A stretch of 64,000 bases of DNA from contig CP075495.1 in NCBI GenBank assembly GCA_021613535.1, positions 2,170,001 to 2,234,000 of the forward strand. The letters run 5' to 3'. Numbering within the stretch: position 1 is the stretch's first letter; the number at the start of each line of letters is the position of its first letter. Under the pieces are notes generated by a model. It saw nothing but the letters and a program-made list of their open reading frames with translations. It did no database searches and was not told the DNA's origin. Source of the stretch: Adineta vaga (Eukaryota; Rotifera). A program made the position numbers and the translations under genes. This document shows, piece by piece, positions 13,931 to 26,529 of the stretch.

Positions 13931-14322
13931 TCACATCTGATTATTTCCATCATTCTTTTCTTTTTCTTCACTACGTAACTTTTCAAGAGTTCGCTCAAAG
14001 TTTAAGAGTATTTTTAATCGATCACCGTCATCACCCTTATAATCTGGAATATCATTCAATAATTGTTCAACATTAATTGCTATTGTTGATGACGCAGGTT
14101 CTATATGTAAAGATAAATATTCGATGTATTTGAGAAGAAAAGAAGAATCAAACCTGTTGTAGACAATGTTGATGCTTGAGGTGTATTTCGAGATCCATGT
14201 AATCGCCAAGTATTGAATGTCCATCGTTTACCATGTGTTGACATAGATTGAATAGGACTGACAACTAAAATAATCAATGCTGTTACAGTGATTATCATAC
14301 GGACTGTTTTCAATGAGTTCAT
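13931..14322 (-). CDS. Small secreted protein, neuropeptide-precursor-like
   Basis: Two exons (14322-14154 and 14100-13931) give 112 aa. Residues 1 to about 26 are a strong signal peptide. Shortly after it comes GKR, a classical amidation plus dibasic cleavage site, then WTFNTWRLHGSR ending in a single Arg. A Ser/Thr linker and an acidic, helical C-terminal segment (NVEQLLNDIPDYKGDD, then FERTLEKLRSEEKEK) follow. Signal peptide, basic site, short aromatic peptide and acidic spacer are what a neuropeptide or hormone precursor shows. I cannot place it in a named family. A Met 17 codons upstream is in frame, but the chosen start gives the cleaner signal peptide. Confidence 0.6.
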
Positions 14323-14945
14323 TTTCGAAAGTGAGATTGTTACAGAGTATCTGAAAGAAAACGAAGATTTCAAGTTGATTTTTTTATAACACTACAAAAG
14401 GTTGTTAATTCGATAAATCTTTTTAAAAGTTTATTTCGTTAACAAGATTGTCTTGTATTAGATGGATTTATGACTATGTGTGCATGAGAGTTTATTGCAG
14501 AAAATAATATGACAGCTAAGAAAGTTGATATTAACATGCATGAATAGAATTTTCTTGGCAAATAACTTAATGTATGTTAATCAACATTGAAATTGTAATT
14601 GTTACTTTTGATTTCCTGTCAACATTCCATGAGAAATTCAGATAACGAACTTTTTTGTGTCAATACGGACGAATTATTCGTATTGAAAGCTTCAATTACA
14701 TCATTGAAATTTAAAATAATCATATCTTTGTTTTCTTTTGAAACTGTGCATCAATGAATACAAGATTTTTAATGATAGTATCCGTTGGAAAAATCGATGT
14801 CTATTTATAATATAGTATAATTTAGTCTGAAAAAAAACCCGGAATACCTACAGATATAGTTTTCCCATAGATTCTTACACAGTAGTGACACCTAGGATTT
14901 CACTAATATAAGAGATTAAGCTAGAGAATACAACAAAAAAAGAGA
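14323..14945. other. Intergenic
   Basis: AT-rich sequence between the small secreted gene and the tRNA. No ORF of coding character. The stretch nearest the secreted gene has an acceptor-like TTTCTTTCAG about 35 nt before its ATG. Confidence 0.5.
14934..14940 (-). terminator. Pol III terminator of tRNA-Val
   Basis: Run of seven T on the minus strand just after the tRNA 3' end. Confidence 0.8.
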
Positions 14946-15017
14946 GGTTCGAGCGAGGTTTGAACTCGCGACCTTCTGCGTGTAAAGCAGACGTGATAAC
15001 CGCTACACCATCGAACC
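14946..15017 (-). tRNA. tRNA-Val (anticodon TAC)
   Basis: Complete cloverleaf on the minus strand. Acceptor stem GGTTCGA pairs with TCGAACC, the D arm is GTGT/TCAC, the anticodon arm is TCTGC-TTTACAC-GCAGA with anticodon TAC, and the T arm is GCGAG-TTCAAAC-CTCGC. The A box (TGGTGTAGCGG) and B box (GTTCAAACC) are in place. A T-run (7 T) 5 nt past the 3' end is a Pol III terminator. The discriminator base in the genome is T, not the A usual for valine tRNAs. Confidence 0.96.
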
Positions 15018-16675
15018 GATGGTATCAACTACAGAAAATATCGAAGAGATGATTATTAGAATCTTTTATATCAGACAACAAAAAAGATACATACACATCC
15101 TTGTATTGTCATACCATTGATATTAGACAAACAGTCAGAAATGTTCAAAAAATAAAAATTTTAAAAGATTTTCATTTACTATTATACGAAATGTGAAGCA
15201 TGTGATTAATAACAGAGGACGTTTGGTGTAAATAAACAGCTATAAATTATCATCATTCGCATATTTTATACCTATTTTGTACATAGTAAAACATTTTAAA
15301 GTGGGTGCGACATTCATATCTTACTCAAGTATACGCCTACATCCTCATCTATTCAAATTCCTTCGGACAATATTTGAATAGAATCAGTATATACAGATCT
15401 AAAATCTTAATACGGATAACATCAATCAACTAATAATTTTTTTTGTAAAATTTGTCTCCAGCAGTTTTGATTACAGTACATCAACATAGACAATAAACGA
15501 ATATTTCAATTGAAAATCATTTCGATACTAAACGTGATAAGTAACTTTCATGTTGAAAACATTTCTTTGTGATACAAATGAAACAGAAAGAAAGAGAAAT
15601 ACATAACAAGTTCATATTTTTTATAATACCATATCGAAAGAGAAAGTAAAAGAACAAAGTAGTAATACTATTATTTCGTTTTCATTTGAATAACATTCAC
15701 TTGTTCTCTTAATTTGACTATAAAACAATGGTTATACATTCTTTAATGGTGATGCTGTAATCAATGAATGACATTAATCCTTGAACATATGTGGTAAGTA
15801 TTGCTATTGTTAAAAAGAGAAACGATGCTCGACTCTATTTGATGATGATGAATAGAACTAGTTCACCAGTGATTCTTGTTCTTACATTTACTGTCTCGTT
15901 ACGATTTGACTATTATGCATTGTCAAGGTCCTGTATGTTAGGTAGACAATGATCAGAATACTGTCAAGTGTCACAGCTGAAGATGCATCATTAGACAGTT
16001 TTTATTGATGAATGACGATTGTGCACGCGAACAAATCGTTGAGTAAAAATAAAAAGAAATGATCAAGATTCTTCTAGTTACAGCTAATCGATGTCGTCAG
16101 AAAATTAAAAGGAATTTCGCCAAAGAAAACATAAACCAACGCCCTGTCTCACTTAAATGAGAGCGCATGTTTTTAAACAATTGATCGAATATTTTGAAGT
16201 GCAATCGAATACCCTCCGACACATGAAGAAAAAAATGAAGGTTGTCGGTAACATTTTGAAATGTGTTATAATTTTTTTGCTGTAACAAAATGAGAATGAG
16301 AGAGACAGAGAGGGAGCGTACAAAAAATGGAGAACAAGTAGTGATGCGAACGTAGAAAAAAAATGAGAAAGAGAGAGAGAGCGAAGTAACACATATACAC
16401 GCACGTACAATGTATTACATCAAACACATTCTTCAAGGAATAAAATAAGACACAATACATTGGAATCAATTGGTATTCTTTCTTCTCTTCTCTCCTCTCA
16501 TTCTCTCATTCTCGATTGTTTTGTCTTTAATCTTTGCCAATTTTTCATCGACAACACTTCGGACGCGGATCACTTACACTACTACCAACTTTTTATTTTA
16601 TCTCTCTCTCTCGTATCGTCTACTCTTCGTTCATTTTTTTTTTCATTCAATCAAGAACATACGCAAATAAAAGTA
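15018..16675. other. Upstream region of the CABIT-like gene
   Basis: No supported gene. The last 400 bases become rich in GA on the left and CT on the right (16280-16660), a strand-asymmetric tract typical of a promoter or 5' UTR here. Overlapping ORFs of 60-85 aa in that tract are products of the low-complexity sequence. Confidence 0.5.
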
Positions 16676-18575
16676 ATGTTGAAGTGGGCGGTGACACCAC
16701 GTTTAAACACAGACTACTTTGACCATGATGGTATTCATCATGGAGAGCATTGTCAATCGTTAACATTACAAGCAATTATTGATCAACATCGTCTTCCATG
16801 TCTTGTTCGACTAGTCAATGACGATGTCAATGATAACTACTGTCTTCTACTTTGTCAAACAACGGATCCATATTTGCTTGTTTCAAATGAAGCTGAACGT
16901 TTTTCTATTCCACTTTCATTTGATGGTAAGTGTTCTTGAAACAGGAGGAAAGAAAAGGTGTTGGAAAGATGATTCTTCATCTTATTCATACATTTCGATT
17001 TTTTCATACCTATAAACATATTCAAGAAATCTAATCATATTCACAAGAAATATTTCTTCAGAAATATGTAGGCTTCTATTTCATCAAAATATGTAAAAAG
17101 AAAAACGAGAAAAGAATCTAATCTTTCATGAATATTTCACAAAGAAGAATAATAACACGAGTGAAACAAAACTATTGTTTGAGAGAAGATCATGGAGTTC
17201 AAGAGAACGTTTCGCATTTTATTGGTTTTATCTAGGTTTGTTTGCTCCTGTCGAACAGGGTGTTACTCGATATAGTATTCTACAATCAGTACGTGCATTA
17301 CAATCACATCTAAAATCTCAATCATCATCATCAGGATGTTCATGTTTTACAACACTACAGCCATGTACAGCATACAACAAATCTGCTCTTCGTCGGATTC
17401 ATTCTGGAACAGTTCTTGAACCATGTCGTGCACCGATCATATCATGTCGATCTCCCTCACCATGCAGTTCTACATCGTCAGCAGCATCATCGAAACGTTT
17501 ACGTGCACTTCTTGCCAATCTTCCTCATTCATTCAACAAACATATTCTTCCCAGTCATCAACATTCACGATTACTCAAAAATCAACTACCGCCAAGCGAT
17601 TATCTCGAAGTGAAGTCGACTCAGAATGATGAACAATTTTGTCTGAAATCCGATTCGACTGGTGTGTTCGTTCCTGTCTACACTCAACTACCAACCAATA
17701 CTTCTTGTCGTCGTTCATCACTTTTACCTTGTTCATCACCATTTTCATCATCATTTTCCAATCAAGTTCAAGGTTTATACACCGTTTCATTGTTAAGTCA
17801 ATTATCTCATCAATATCCACTTATCAGTGAACTTGTCATTAGTCGAACATTGGAAGAAAATGTTCCAACAGATGTTGGATATCCATTTCGTCGTTTGACG
17901 TTACATCGTCTTGTCGAACAACACACACGTATTCTTGCATTCGATATGAAAAACTATGCATTCATTGAACTTGATACAAACAACTCTCTCGATTTCTATA
18001 CACTTGAACATGAAGATACTCTTTTTCAACGATATCAAGCTCAACTAAGATGGTGTGATACTCACATGGCTGCATTTCGTTCCCAAATCAAGACTGTTGT
18101 TCATTCATCAAATGGAACAGCAATGTTTGTTCAAACAATACCAGTTCATGGTCAACAATATCATCTGCATCGAAATTCAGCAGCATCATCAACAACGACA
18201 TCACCTATTCCTAAACACATTCCGCAGACAATCTTTACATCGACTGATTCCATATCATCTGCTCGTTCTCGTGCTCGTACACCTTCAGCATCAAAGTTTC
18301 ATACAGCATCGAATCATCTACGACAAGATCAACAACAATCCAAAAGTCGAACAACTCGATCAAGTGCTATGACACGAAAAGATATTCGTGTTTATTTCAA
18401 TGATCCAACAATTCCAAAACAGTCTGAAGTTACATCACGAGCAATGATTAAACAAACCTCGTTCAATAAAAAGCATTCTGCCTATCGAACAAATAGTGCT
18501 GAAAGTGACAGTCTTGAAGGCGATGGTGATGGCGATGTAGAAACCGACGATTTATATCAATGTACAGCACTGTAA
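16676..18575 (+). CDS. CABIT-like domain protein (THEMIS/GAREM type)
   Basis: Two exons (16676-16925 and 17236-18575) give 529 aa. The N-terminal part reads like the first half of a CABIT domain: SLTLQAIIDQHRLPCLVRL, IPLSFDGLFAPVEQ, YSILQSVRALQ. After a Ser/Cys-rich insert a second CABIT-like half follows (GLYTVSLLSQLSHQYPLIS, FRRLTLHRLVEQHTRIL). The C-terminal 170 residues are Ser/Thr/Gln/Arg-rich and end in an acidic DGDGDVETDD stretch. CABIT proteins act as adaptors in receptor tyrosine-kinase and immune signalling. That role is family knowledge and is not shown here. The assignment rests on motif spacing only. Confidence 0.6.
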
Positions 18576-21500
18576 TTTATTTGAAAGCATATAGTTGATG
18601 CACAAAGTGTACAGAGTCTACTGTTTCATTTCATTTTGTTTCTATTTGTTATATTATGAAGACAGAGGTGATGGTGAGCAGAGTGGAGAGAAAGAGAAAG
18701 TTGTAAACGAACGCGAAATGTACGGAATTTTCTGTTTTTTTTTGTATAATAAATGTTTTAAAATGATTTGATGATGAAATGAAAATGGATGTGAATGTGA
18801 ATATGATTGCTTTTGTTGTCAGTGATCCGAAGTTGATCTATCATAAAGACGAGACAACATCTGTGTCTGTCTTCTCAAATATATATATATAAATTTGTCT
18901 TATATATCGATTGCAGTATATAAAGGATTATGTTATATAAGAGAATCGAATCAGATCAAATGTCTGTTGATCGCTTTTGATAAGAGACTTTATGATGATT
19001 GTTGTTCAATTTCTACTTATTTGCTTTAGCAAATTGTAGATCACATTTATCTTCATTACTAGACAGCTCAGAATTAATCACTGTAGTATAATATAAAAGT
19101 AGACTTGAAATGTTGAAGTTCATTTGATCCAAATGATTGTTTCATCAATAGATCCATTATCTTATGACAGAACTATTTTATAGTTGCAGTTAAAACCCAT
19201 AGGTTTCTTTTGATCGATAACATCTGACCGGAATTCTCATAAGTATATTTTCTAGTGACTAAGATTTCAACGAAATCAATATTTTCGATTGAGAAATATT
19301 CAATACTACTGCAATAAACTACTAGTGATAATGACACAAATGTATTGATTTCTTCTGTGCCAGTGAAAATAGTATAAACTGATACAATTCTTCAAATATA
19401 AATTCTCATTATTTTTAACAAAAAGGAATTAACAATGTGAAATCTCTTTCATTAGTGTTACTAAGTTTGTTCGTGAAGAAGGAACTGTGCTGCGGTACTC
19501 CATATATAATATATTGTAGAAATTTTACAGTTTGTATTCTGTTCTCTCTGATTAGATATTCATAACAAAAAGTTTTAGAAAAGAACTAATCATGACTTCA
19601 TCTCAATGATTAACAAACTCTTTTCAAAATCAATATTTGATCGTATTTCGAATCAGTATAGTATTTAATGTAATCGATAACTGAATGATTACTTCAAGCA
19701 AACATATGAATTGATCAATAGTACACATTGATAATCATCTAAGACATCCTTTTACCTCTAAAATATCGATGGAAATTAGTGAATTATCAAAAATTACTCA
19801 ATGCGTGCAAATATATTTTTCACAGGATATACGCCTGAAACAAGTAGATGATCATTGATTATAGCAAAAGATTCATTATATGAATGCAAAAGTGGTCTAT
19901 TGAGAAGTAGTCTAGATCTTATGAATTGAAAATAAGAATTAAGTCATGCATCAAAGTAGAAGTATTTTGTTATATATAGGTTTTTTTTCCTATTCAATTA
20001 GAGTTTCATAGGAAGACGATGATCTGACGTCAAACAGGAGATTGATAATTATATTTCGCATTATCTCTAGAGCATGCATCTGCGTCATCCATCGAATTCT
20101 AAGACATGCTTATTAATAAATATATATTCTATTAGTTTATATCGATGTATTCAAAGTACGATTTGATTCCAGAACAATATCTTAAAGTGAAATATGTTGA
20201 GTAATTCGAACAAAACTAATTGACCCCTTTGTATTTTTCTTTTGCTAAGTAAAAATTATTGATTTTATTGAATGGAATCTTAATGAAATGATTTTCCATC
20301 TATTTTCATTTCTAGAAGGAGATTTACTGAGAATGAAACATTCAAATGATCTACAGTATTGTATATACTCAAAGATATGATACTCAGTGTACTTTTTATT
20401 ATTATTTTGCATAAAATCTTAAATTATTCACACAACAATAAACAAGCCATTTAGTAAAATAGAAGTCTCTATTGTAACTGTATGTACTACGTGTATCATA
20501 ATTGTATAAGGAAGAGAAGAAAAAAATGTAGGTGAGAAAGATTAATATCCGTTTTGTCAAAGATTTAATTCAAATTCAGTTAATCGATTTAAACCTCGAT
20601 TACATTCCAGTTTAACGCGTTTAGAAAATCTATTACTTATTGTTTATTACATAAAAACTTGTTGTTCGATTGCATTTTTTTCTTACACTCTTGTCATAGA
20701 TCTGTTTTCGAACTAATCACATTTTCAATTGAATGTGTTTTGTGTTCATTTGTGAGTGAACATCGGTAATCACACGTCAACGTCAATGTCCATTGCTTCC
20801 TCATGATCGATACATAGACTAGCAGATTGTCATCATGGATCACACAGTGTGATAAGACGATCAAAACAAATAAAAATGTCTTGTCCTTTTTTTTTCAAAA
20901 AATGTTTTCATACATTACTAAGAAGACATAGAAAATCATTAATCTATACAAACATTTCAATTTTCTTTCAATTGACACTCTTATTCTTCATGTCTCTTCA
21001 GTATTAACACGTATATATATCAGAAATAAGATTAGCTTTCGTTTTTTCGATTGATTTACTTCGATTCATTTTTCTTCTGATAAGCTTGATAGAATCGTAT
21101 CATTTCCATCGTTTTACATCTAGTAAGCAGATGATAAGACATTCCATATCATTGGACTTATTTGTCCGAATGTCCTATCAGATGAGTAGAAGGCGGAGAC
21201 AGAGAGTATAGCTTGCTTCCTCTATTTCTTTTGAATGACTGCACTAAATAAATCATAGAATATCATGACAGTCTGGCAAGAATAACATCATCATCATTTA
21301 TTAATCCGTTGAATGAAATCAACAAGATCATCTATGTTCCACCTTCTTTCTGGCTTACGGCTATTTTAGCCATTATTCGACATTAAGTCGACGATCAGTT
21401 AAAACAACAAGCTAAATTAATAGAAGCATATGTCGTAACGTTCTTTTTTTTTGCCTACTAAAAATCTCATACCTTGTTGAAATCAACGACGCCACTGATA

Positions 21501-22564
21501 GTCACTCAATTAGCTTTTTTTTCATACACAGTTATTAATAGATTAGGTCAAGTGTAGCTAGAAATAAACGAATGAATCAATGAAAGCAAATATAAACTAT
21601 ACATAAACATGAGTCGATACGACTAATTCTAGATGGTATAGATGATCATAGTAATGGACAAACATCAAGTGACTTATCACGAACTGTCTTTTTAACTTGA
21701 TGCGACAAGTATAATATAGTACAGTTCTCTCATATTCGATTTCCGTTCGGATGTGTCGGCGACTGCATCTGTTCATTGTTGTTATGTGAATTCATCAAAC
21801 GAATCTCTGCACGTGCCAGAATGTCGTACATGTTAATCAAATCCTTTATGTTGAAGAAAAGAAAAAAAAAAGGAAAAGCATCTCACTCGATAAATATCCA
21901 AAAGGAATCAAATTGAACTATATGTTGACATAAAATTTGATGAGAAAGACAACCGCCTGTTGTGTTCAGTTAACCTTGATTCAATCGATTGATTGAGCGA
22001 TTAGTGTGCATGTTGTTCATCAACGAATATTTTTGTTGTCGTTCTCTGTCAATCAGCCGTGATGTAAGAGCAATTTGCTATTATTCGCCGCTCGTCTACA
22101 CACCTTTGTCTGTGAAACTAAAGCACGTGCCTTCATCATTTCTTTCTCCTTATTCATTGAAGCGAATTTTTAATAGGGCATTATTTACACTTGATTGTTA
22201 AGGTATTTCCTCCATCTTCTTTTCTTTATATGAAAACAACAAAGAAGCCCTATTAGTTTTTTTTTCAACAGATCAAACGTCTTCTACTTTGGCATCTGAA
22301 GAAGAAAATCATCCTCACCATCATCATTATTAGAGAACGTCATCTACTCTAATTGGCCACTGCTATTTCCTCATGCATTGAAAAGTAAATCACCTGCATC
22401 ATTGCATGCATACGAAATCAATATTTACTGGAATGGGCAGATCTCATTTTGACATGATATCGATAATAATGATCGATAATAATGTTGATTATGCAATTGA
22501 AAAAGAAACGAACGACGATTAACTCATTATGTACATATTGCAATTGAACGAGAAATATATGTAC

Positions 22565-22582
22565 ATATATATATATATATAT
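22565..22582. repeat. (AT)9 microsatellite
   Basis: Nine perfect AT units. Confidence 0.9.
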
Positions 22583-22943
22583 TTATGTCAATAGGTGGGA
22601 AAGAAAATGAGTGAGAGTCAATTAAATCAATGCAAAAGATTTTTCATTCTGTAAAATATAGATATGAACGAAATCTTATTTGCTTTCATAATCAAGAATT
22701 AGATCATTGAGAATTTTGATTGTTAAATAAAAACGAATTAAAATTAAGATATGAAAACAGTATGTCCGTATAGTATGATTTTTGATTTGACAGTGAACTT
22801 GATTTGTTTTTAATTATTTGACTTTTCTATTTGAATAAGTTCTTGAATCTCAAATGAGATTTTCTATATGACGTCAGTATGTAAGACAATTGACAATATA
22901 TTGTTGACGTGGAATACACATGCAACAAAGTTGCTTGACTCGT

Positions 22944-22952
22944 ACCGGAAAT
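22944..22952 (+). promoter_or_regulatory. ETS-consensus-like site ACCGGAAAT
   Basis: Contains the ETS core with the preferred ACC flank, 1.3 kb upstream of the ETS gene start. Possible autoregulatory site; inference only. Confidence 0.3.
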
Positions 22953-23241
22953 GCCTCTCATTTCGTATGCTGTTTGGCAATGTCACTCTTCCACCTACGT
23001 TTCTCATTTTTCTTGCCGTGTGTGCTAATTTATATTTGCTTGCCTGTTGTCTTCATTCTAATATTGATCTACAATACATCATTACTACACGAAAAAAATG
23101 TTCTTCCTCGCACTCTCTTTTACCAATATATTACTTTGAAAATCAGATTGCTAGACGTCGACTTCGTTGTAGAAGAAAAATATTGTTCTTTGTTCGTCGC
23201 AGCGAACTCTAATGGACTGCACTATAATAGGGTAGTTCTGC

Positions 23242-23250
23242 ACCGGAAGT
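23242..23250 (+). promoter_or_regulatory. ETS-consensus site ACCGGAAGT
   Basis: A perfect match to the class I ETS consensus, about 1 kb upstream of the ETS gene start. Possible autoregulatory site; inference only. Confidence 0.35.
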
Positions 23251-23920
23251 CAATTTTCTTTGCTTACCAGGGTGTGTGTGTGTATGTGCAGACTTTGCTA
23301 ATGTTACCAAACGCAAAAAGACAGGCTAGAAGGAAAGATAATAAACGGGGGAAAAAAAACGAGAAGAGAAAAGGAAAAAGGAGAGAGGAAAAAAAGAAAG
23401 ATTGGCAAGACAAATCTAAAAAAGCGAGTCATCCAGTCACTATACAGGAAATAGCTGCTGATGCTTGAACTTTTTGTGATAAAGATGAAGAAGAAACGAT
23501 ATGACCACTGGATCAAGCAATGAATGAAAAAAAAACGAGAGACGTTAATTTTCTCTATGATGATTATTAAAAATCGAATTAAAATATTGTTTAAAAAAAA
23601 ACTAGAATCTTTCGAATTTTGCTATGAACGAATTGAATTTAAGTGCAGAGAAAAATATTCTCATGTAAAACCTTGAAATATTTCGTTATGTTCAAACAAA
23701 TATCACATCCGCCCAATCGTTCACTTTCTTTTTTTCTTTTTATATTACTCCAGTGCTCAAAAAGAAAAAGAACGAGAAGACATTCCACCCGCACACAAAC
23801 ACGTAGATAGGCTCGTCTCAATGAAGAAGAATGAATATGATTGGTTAAAGAATTCTATTGGACGTGCAGGCATGCAGAAACACGCACGCGTATGTATGTC
23901 ATGATTTTTTTTCTTCACAC

Positions 23921-23988
23921 AAGGAAGAGACGGAGAGGAATAGAGAGAGAAAGAGAGCGAAAGAAAAAAGAGAGAGAGACGGAAAGGC
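23921..23988. repeat. Purine-rich GA tract
   Basis: Imperfect GA/GAA repeat of about 65 nt in the presumed ETS promoter or 5' UTR. Confidence 0.7.
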
Positions 23989-24241
23989 CTCAGTTCCTGC
24001 TTCCTTCTGCTCCTCATTCGTCATTGCTACTTCTACATTGTCGTCAACCTACACGAAGAAATATAGCGGCGACGACAACGGAGATTCAATCTCTCTTAAT
24101 CGGGCATTGCATTTCCGTAAAAGTTCTTTTCTCTGTCGGTCGTCGACACGATTTCAAGGAAGTCCGGGACTTAAAGGCGTCCTCTCTTCTCGTCCGTCCC
24201 ACAACCACATATACTCATACATATAACAACATCGACACATC

Positions 24242-26529
24242 ATGCTTACTGGTAAGCGAGTCGTTCTGTTTAAGGAAGCCAAGATTTCCGTCTGCCTTCA
24301 ACTTAGTCCATGCGTTTGAGCGCACGAACAGGAATCGAAGTTTTCCGTTTTTCAAAAAAAAAGAAGAAGAAGGAAACGACAACGATAGCATTGCCACTAC
24401 TATTCGCTTCGCTCTAGTTATTATAACTAATATCTTAGATAGACATTTTTCGAGTTACATTTGGCCAGAAAAAAAAAGGAAACGCAATGGTACAACAAGT
24501 CGAGCACATCCGTTCGGAGAGACAAACGAAAAGAAAAAAAGCGAGAGTGCGGAGAAAAAACTATTCGTCTCGATCAGAATGTCAGTTTGCATAACATTTA
24601 AAACATCATTTCTATTCTTTATCTTCTTTAGAACCATCAAAACATGCCTGGCCGCATATAGGTATTGGTAGTACAGCATCGAATGTTTCCAATAGCAGTA
24701 AGTTGCTTGAAGATTTTTTTAAATAAGATGAAAAAAAGGATAACATTGCAGTTTATTTATCTTTACTCTTCAGCTTAGTTCAAGTGTCGATAGAAGATTA
24801 GGAAAACTCCTGAAAGATTTGCGCAAATAATTAGGTAGATAGAAGTGAAATTGAGCAAATGTTTTTTCTTGCTCACATCTAAGTGCTTACTGCCACTGTA
24901 TATGTACATTTAAGTGAAAAAAATAAGCAAAACAAGCTGTCGATAAAATTGACACATCTTTTTCGCGAGATATTTTTTATTTGAAAAATATAAAGAAGAA
25001 GAAGAATATTCTTTTCTCTAACCTATCTATGTTAGTAACACTTCGATATTTATTGAATTTTAAATAAATTGAATATCAACTATCATCTGTTCAACAGTAT
25101 CGTAGAGACACTTGTTCTTCTTTTTTTACAATAGTCTGATTGACTAAATGTACTTCTGTTCATTTTCTTTCGTATTTTTATATGTCATGAAAATGAAACA
25201 GCGGGTGGGAGAAGAAAGACTAAAAATGCCGCTCTTTTCCCAGTTCTTAATTATCAATCGTTTGTCTTTCTTGACTAACGATATTCAACAACAGAAAAAA
25301 AGTCAACAATAATCGAATAAACTAATTCTTTTTTCTTTCTCTAAATCAAATCGATTGACAATCAAAGAATTGATTGTTCGAGTAGTACATCATGTTCATC
25401 TAATTGTCCTTTTTTTTCTTCTTTATTAGTTGGCTATCATACAACGACAACTCCTTCGTCGACATCATCATCAACTTCTTCAACCAATGCTGGTGGTAGC
25501 AGTAGTTCAAGAGTGAAAAATGATTATGATAATGGATCAGGACGTGGAAATGATTCTGTTTCAAATACAGGTCATCAACATCAACATCAACAACAGCAAC
25601 AACAACAGCAGCAACAACAACAATCATCACCTTGGTCATCATTGGTTAAATCAGAATCACCACATGGATTAAGAGGTAAACCAATGATAATCAATAAGAT
25701 TGTTAAATCTAATTTTGCTTTGTAATTTAGATCCTTATTCATCTTTTTCAAGTCAATCATTTTTTCCTCATAATTCTCATCGATTTGGTGGAGGAGCTGC
25801 TGGTAAATAATCTTATTTTTTTCCTTCTTTTAACTTGAATTTTTTCTCATCTTGTTCATTGTAGGTACAGGTCAAATTCAATTATGGCAATTTTTACTTG
25901 AATTATTAGCTGATGCGAGTGCCAATGCAAATATTATTGCTTGGGAAGGTTCAAATGGTGAATTTAAATTAATTGATCCAGATGAAGTTGCACGTCGATG
26001 GGGAGAACGAAAATCTAAACCAAATATGAATTATGATAAATTATCACGTGCATTACGTTATTATTATGATAAAAATATTATGACTAAAGTTCATGGTAAA
26101 CGATATGCATATAAATTTGATTTCAATGGTTTACATCAATTAAATCAACCACAATTACCTGAATCACCTTACGCAAAATATCAACAAGAAATGATGCGTT
26201 CATCACATGCACATGCAGCTTATTTTAAATGGAGTGCATTGAGTTCAGCAGCAGCAACATCGTCTGCTGTTCATATGCCACATCATCCTCATCATCATCA
26301 TCCTGTAGCAGCCGCAGCAGCCTCAACTGCATATGCACCTTATTGGAATCATACAAGTACATATGACTATGCAGCTAATTTTACTGCACCAAATCCATAT
26401 TTATCAACATATAATTGGGTTAGTCCAACAGCAAGTACAACTTCGTCAACACTCACATCATCTGGAACAGGAGGATTATCATCAACAAGCACAGCATCTA
26501 CTGCCATTTCTCCATCATTACCCTATTGA
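24242..26529 (+). CDS. ERG: ETS transcription factor, ERG/FLI subfamily
   Basis: A DNA-binding transcription factor. Five exons join in phase (24242-24251, 24632-24697, 25430-25675, 25731-25802, 25865-26529) to 352 aa. The ETS domain (about residues 133-215) is near-identical to ERG/FLI1: [18 protein letters not shown]-like [31 protein letters not shown], then [18 protein letters not shown]. Flanks are low complexity: a His-Gln/poly-Gln tract, His-rich and Ala-rich runs and a Thr/Ser-rich tail with an APNPY motif as in ERG/FLI1. No PNT/SAM (pointed) domain is seen upstream. The 10-nt first coding exon (ATGCTTACTG then GTAAGC) is my choice because its phase fits. An unseen upstream exon is the alternative. 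Confidence 0.9.

Larger units (their letters stand above)
18576..24241. other. 5.7-kb gene-poor region upstream of the ETS gene
   Basis: The longest stretch without a supported gene. From 18.6 to 22.8 kb it is AT-rich with no coding-like ORF. From 22.86 to 24.24 kb it becomes richer in GC, with CG dinucleotides, purine-rich runs and long overlapping ORFs in several frames that lack domain content or splice structure. I read this as promoter and 5'-UTR sequence of the ETS gene. Confidence 0.55.

Noticed and set aside
14101-14373. Start codon 17 codons upstream for the secreted peptide gene
   Set aside because: It would add a polar Ser/Arg segment before the signal peptide; the internal Met gives a standard signal peptide.
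16097-16670. Cluster of short hydrophobic ORFs on both strands
   Set aside because: Produced by CT/GA-rich tracts upstream of the CABIT-like gene; none has splice or domain support.
22868-23468. Two overlapping ORFs of 114 and 182 aa upstream of the ETS gene
   Set aside because: Overlapping frames, no domain, basic low-complexity tail made from a purine tract. Higher GC alone explains the open frames.
24156-24164. Third ETS-like site (AGGAAGTCC)
   Set aside because: Has only the GGAAGT core without the preferred flank; a core this short is expected often by chance.
23841-24671. 276-aa ORF overlapping the ETS 5' region
   Set aside because: Composition follows GA-rich repeats, it runs through the proposed first ETS exon in another frame, and it has no recognisable domain.
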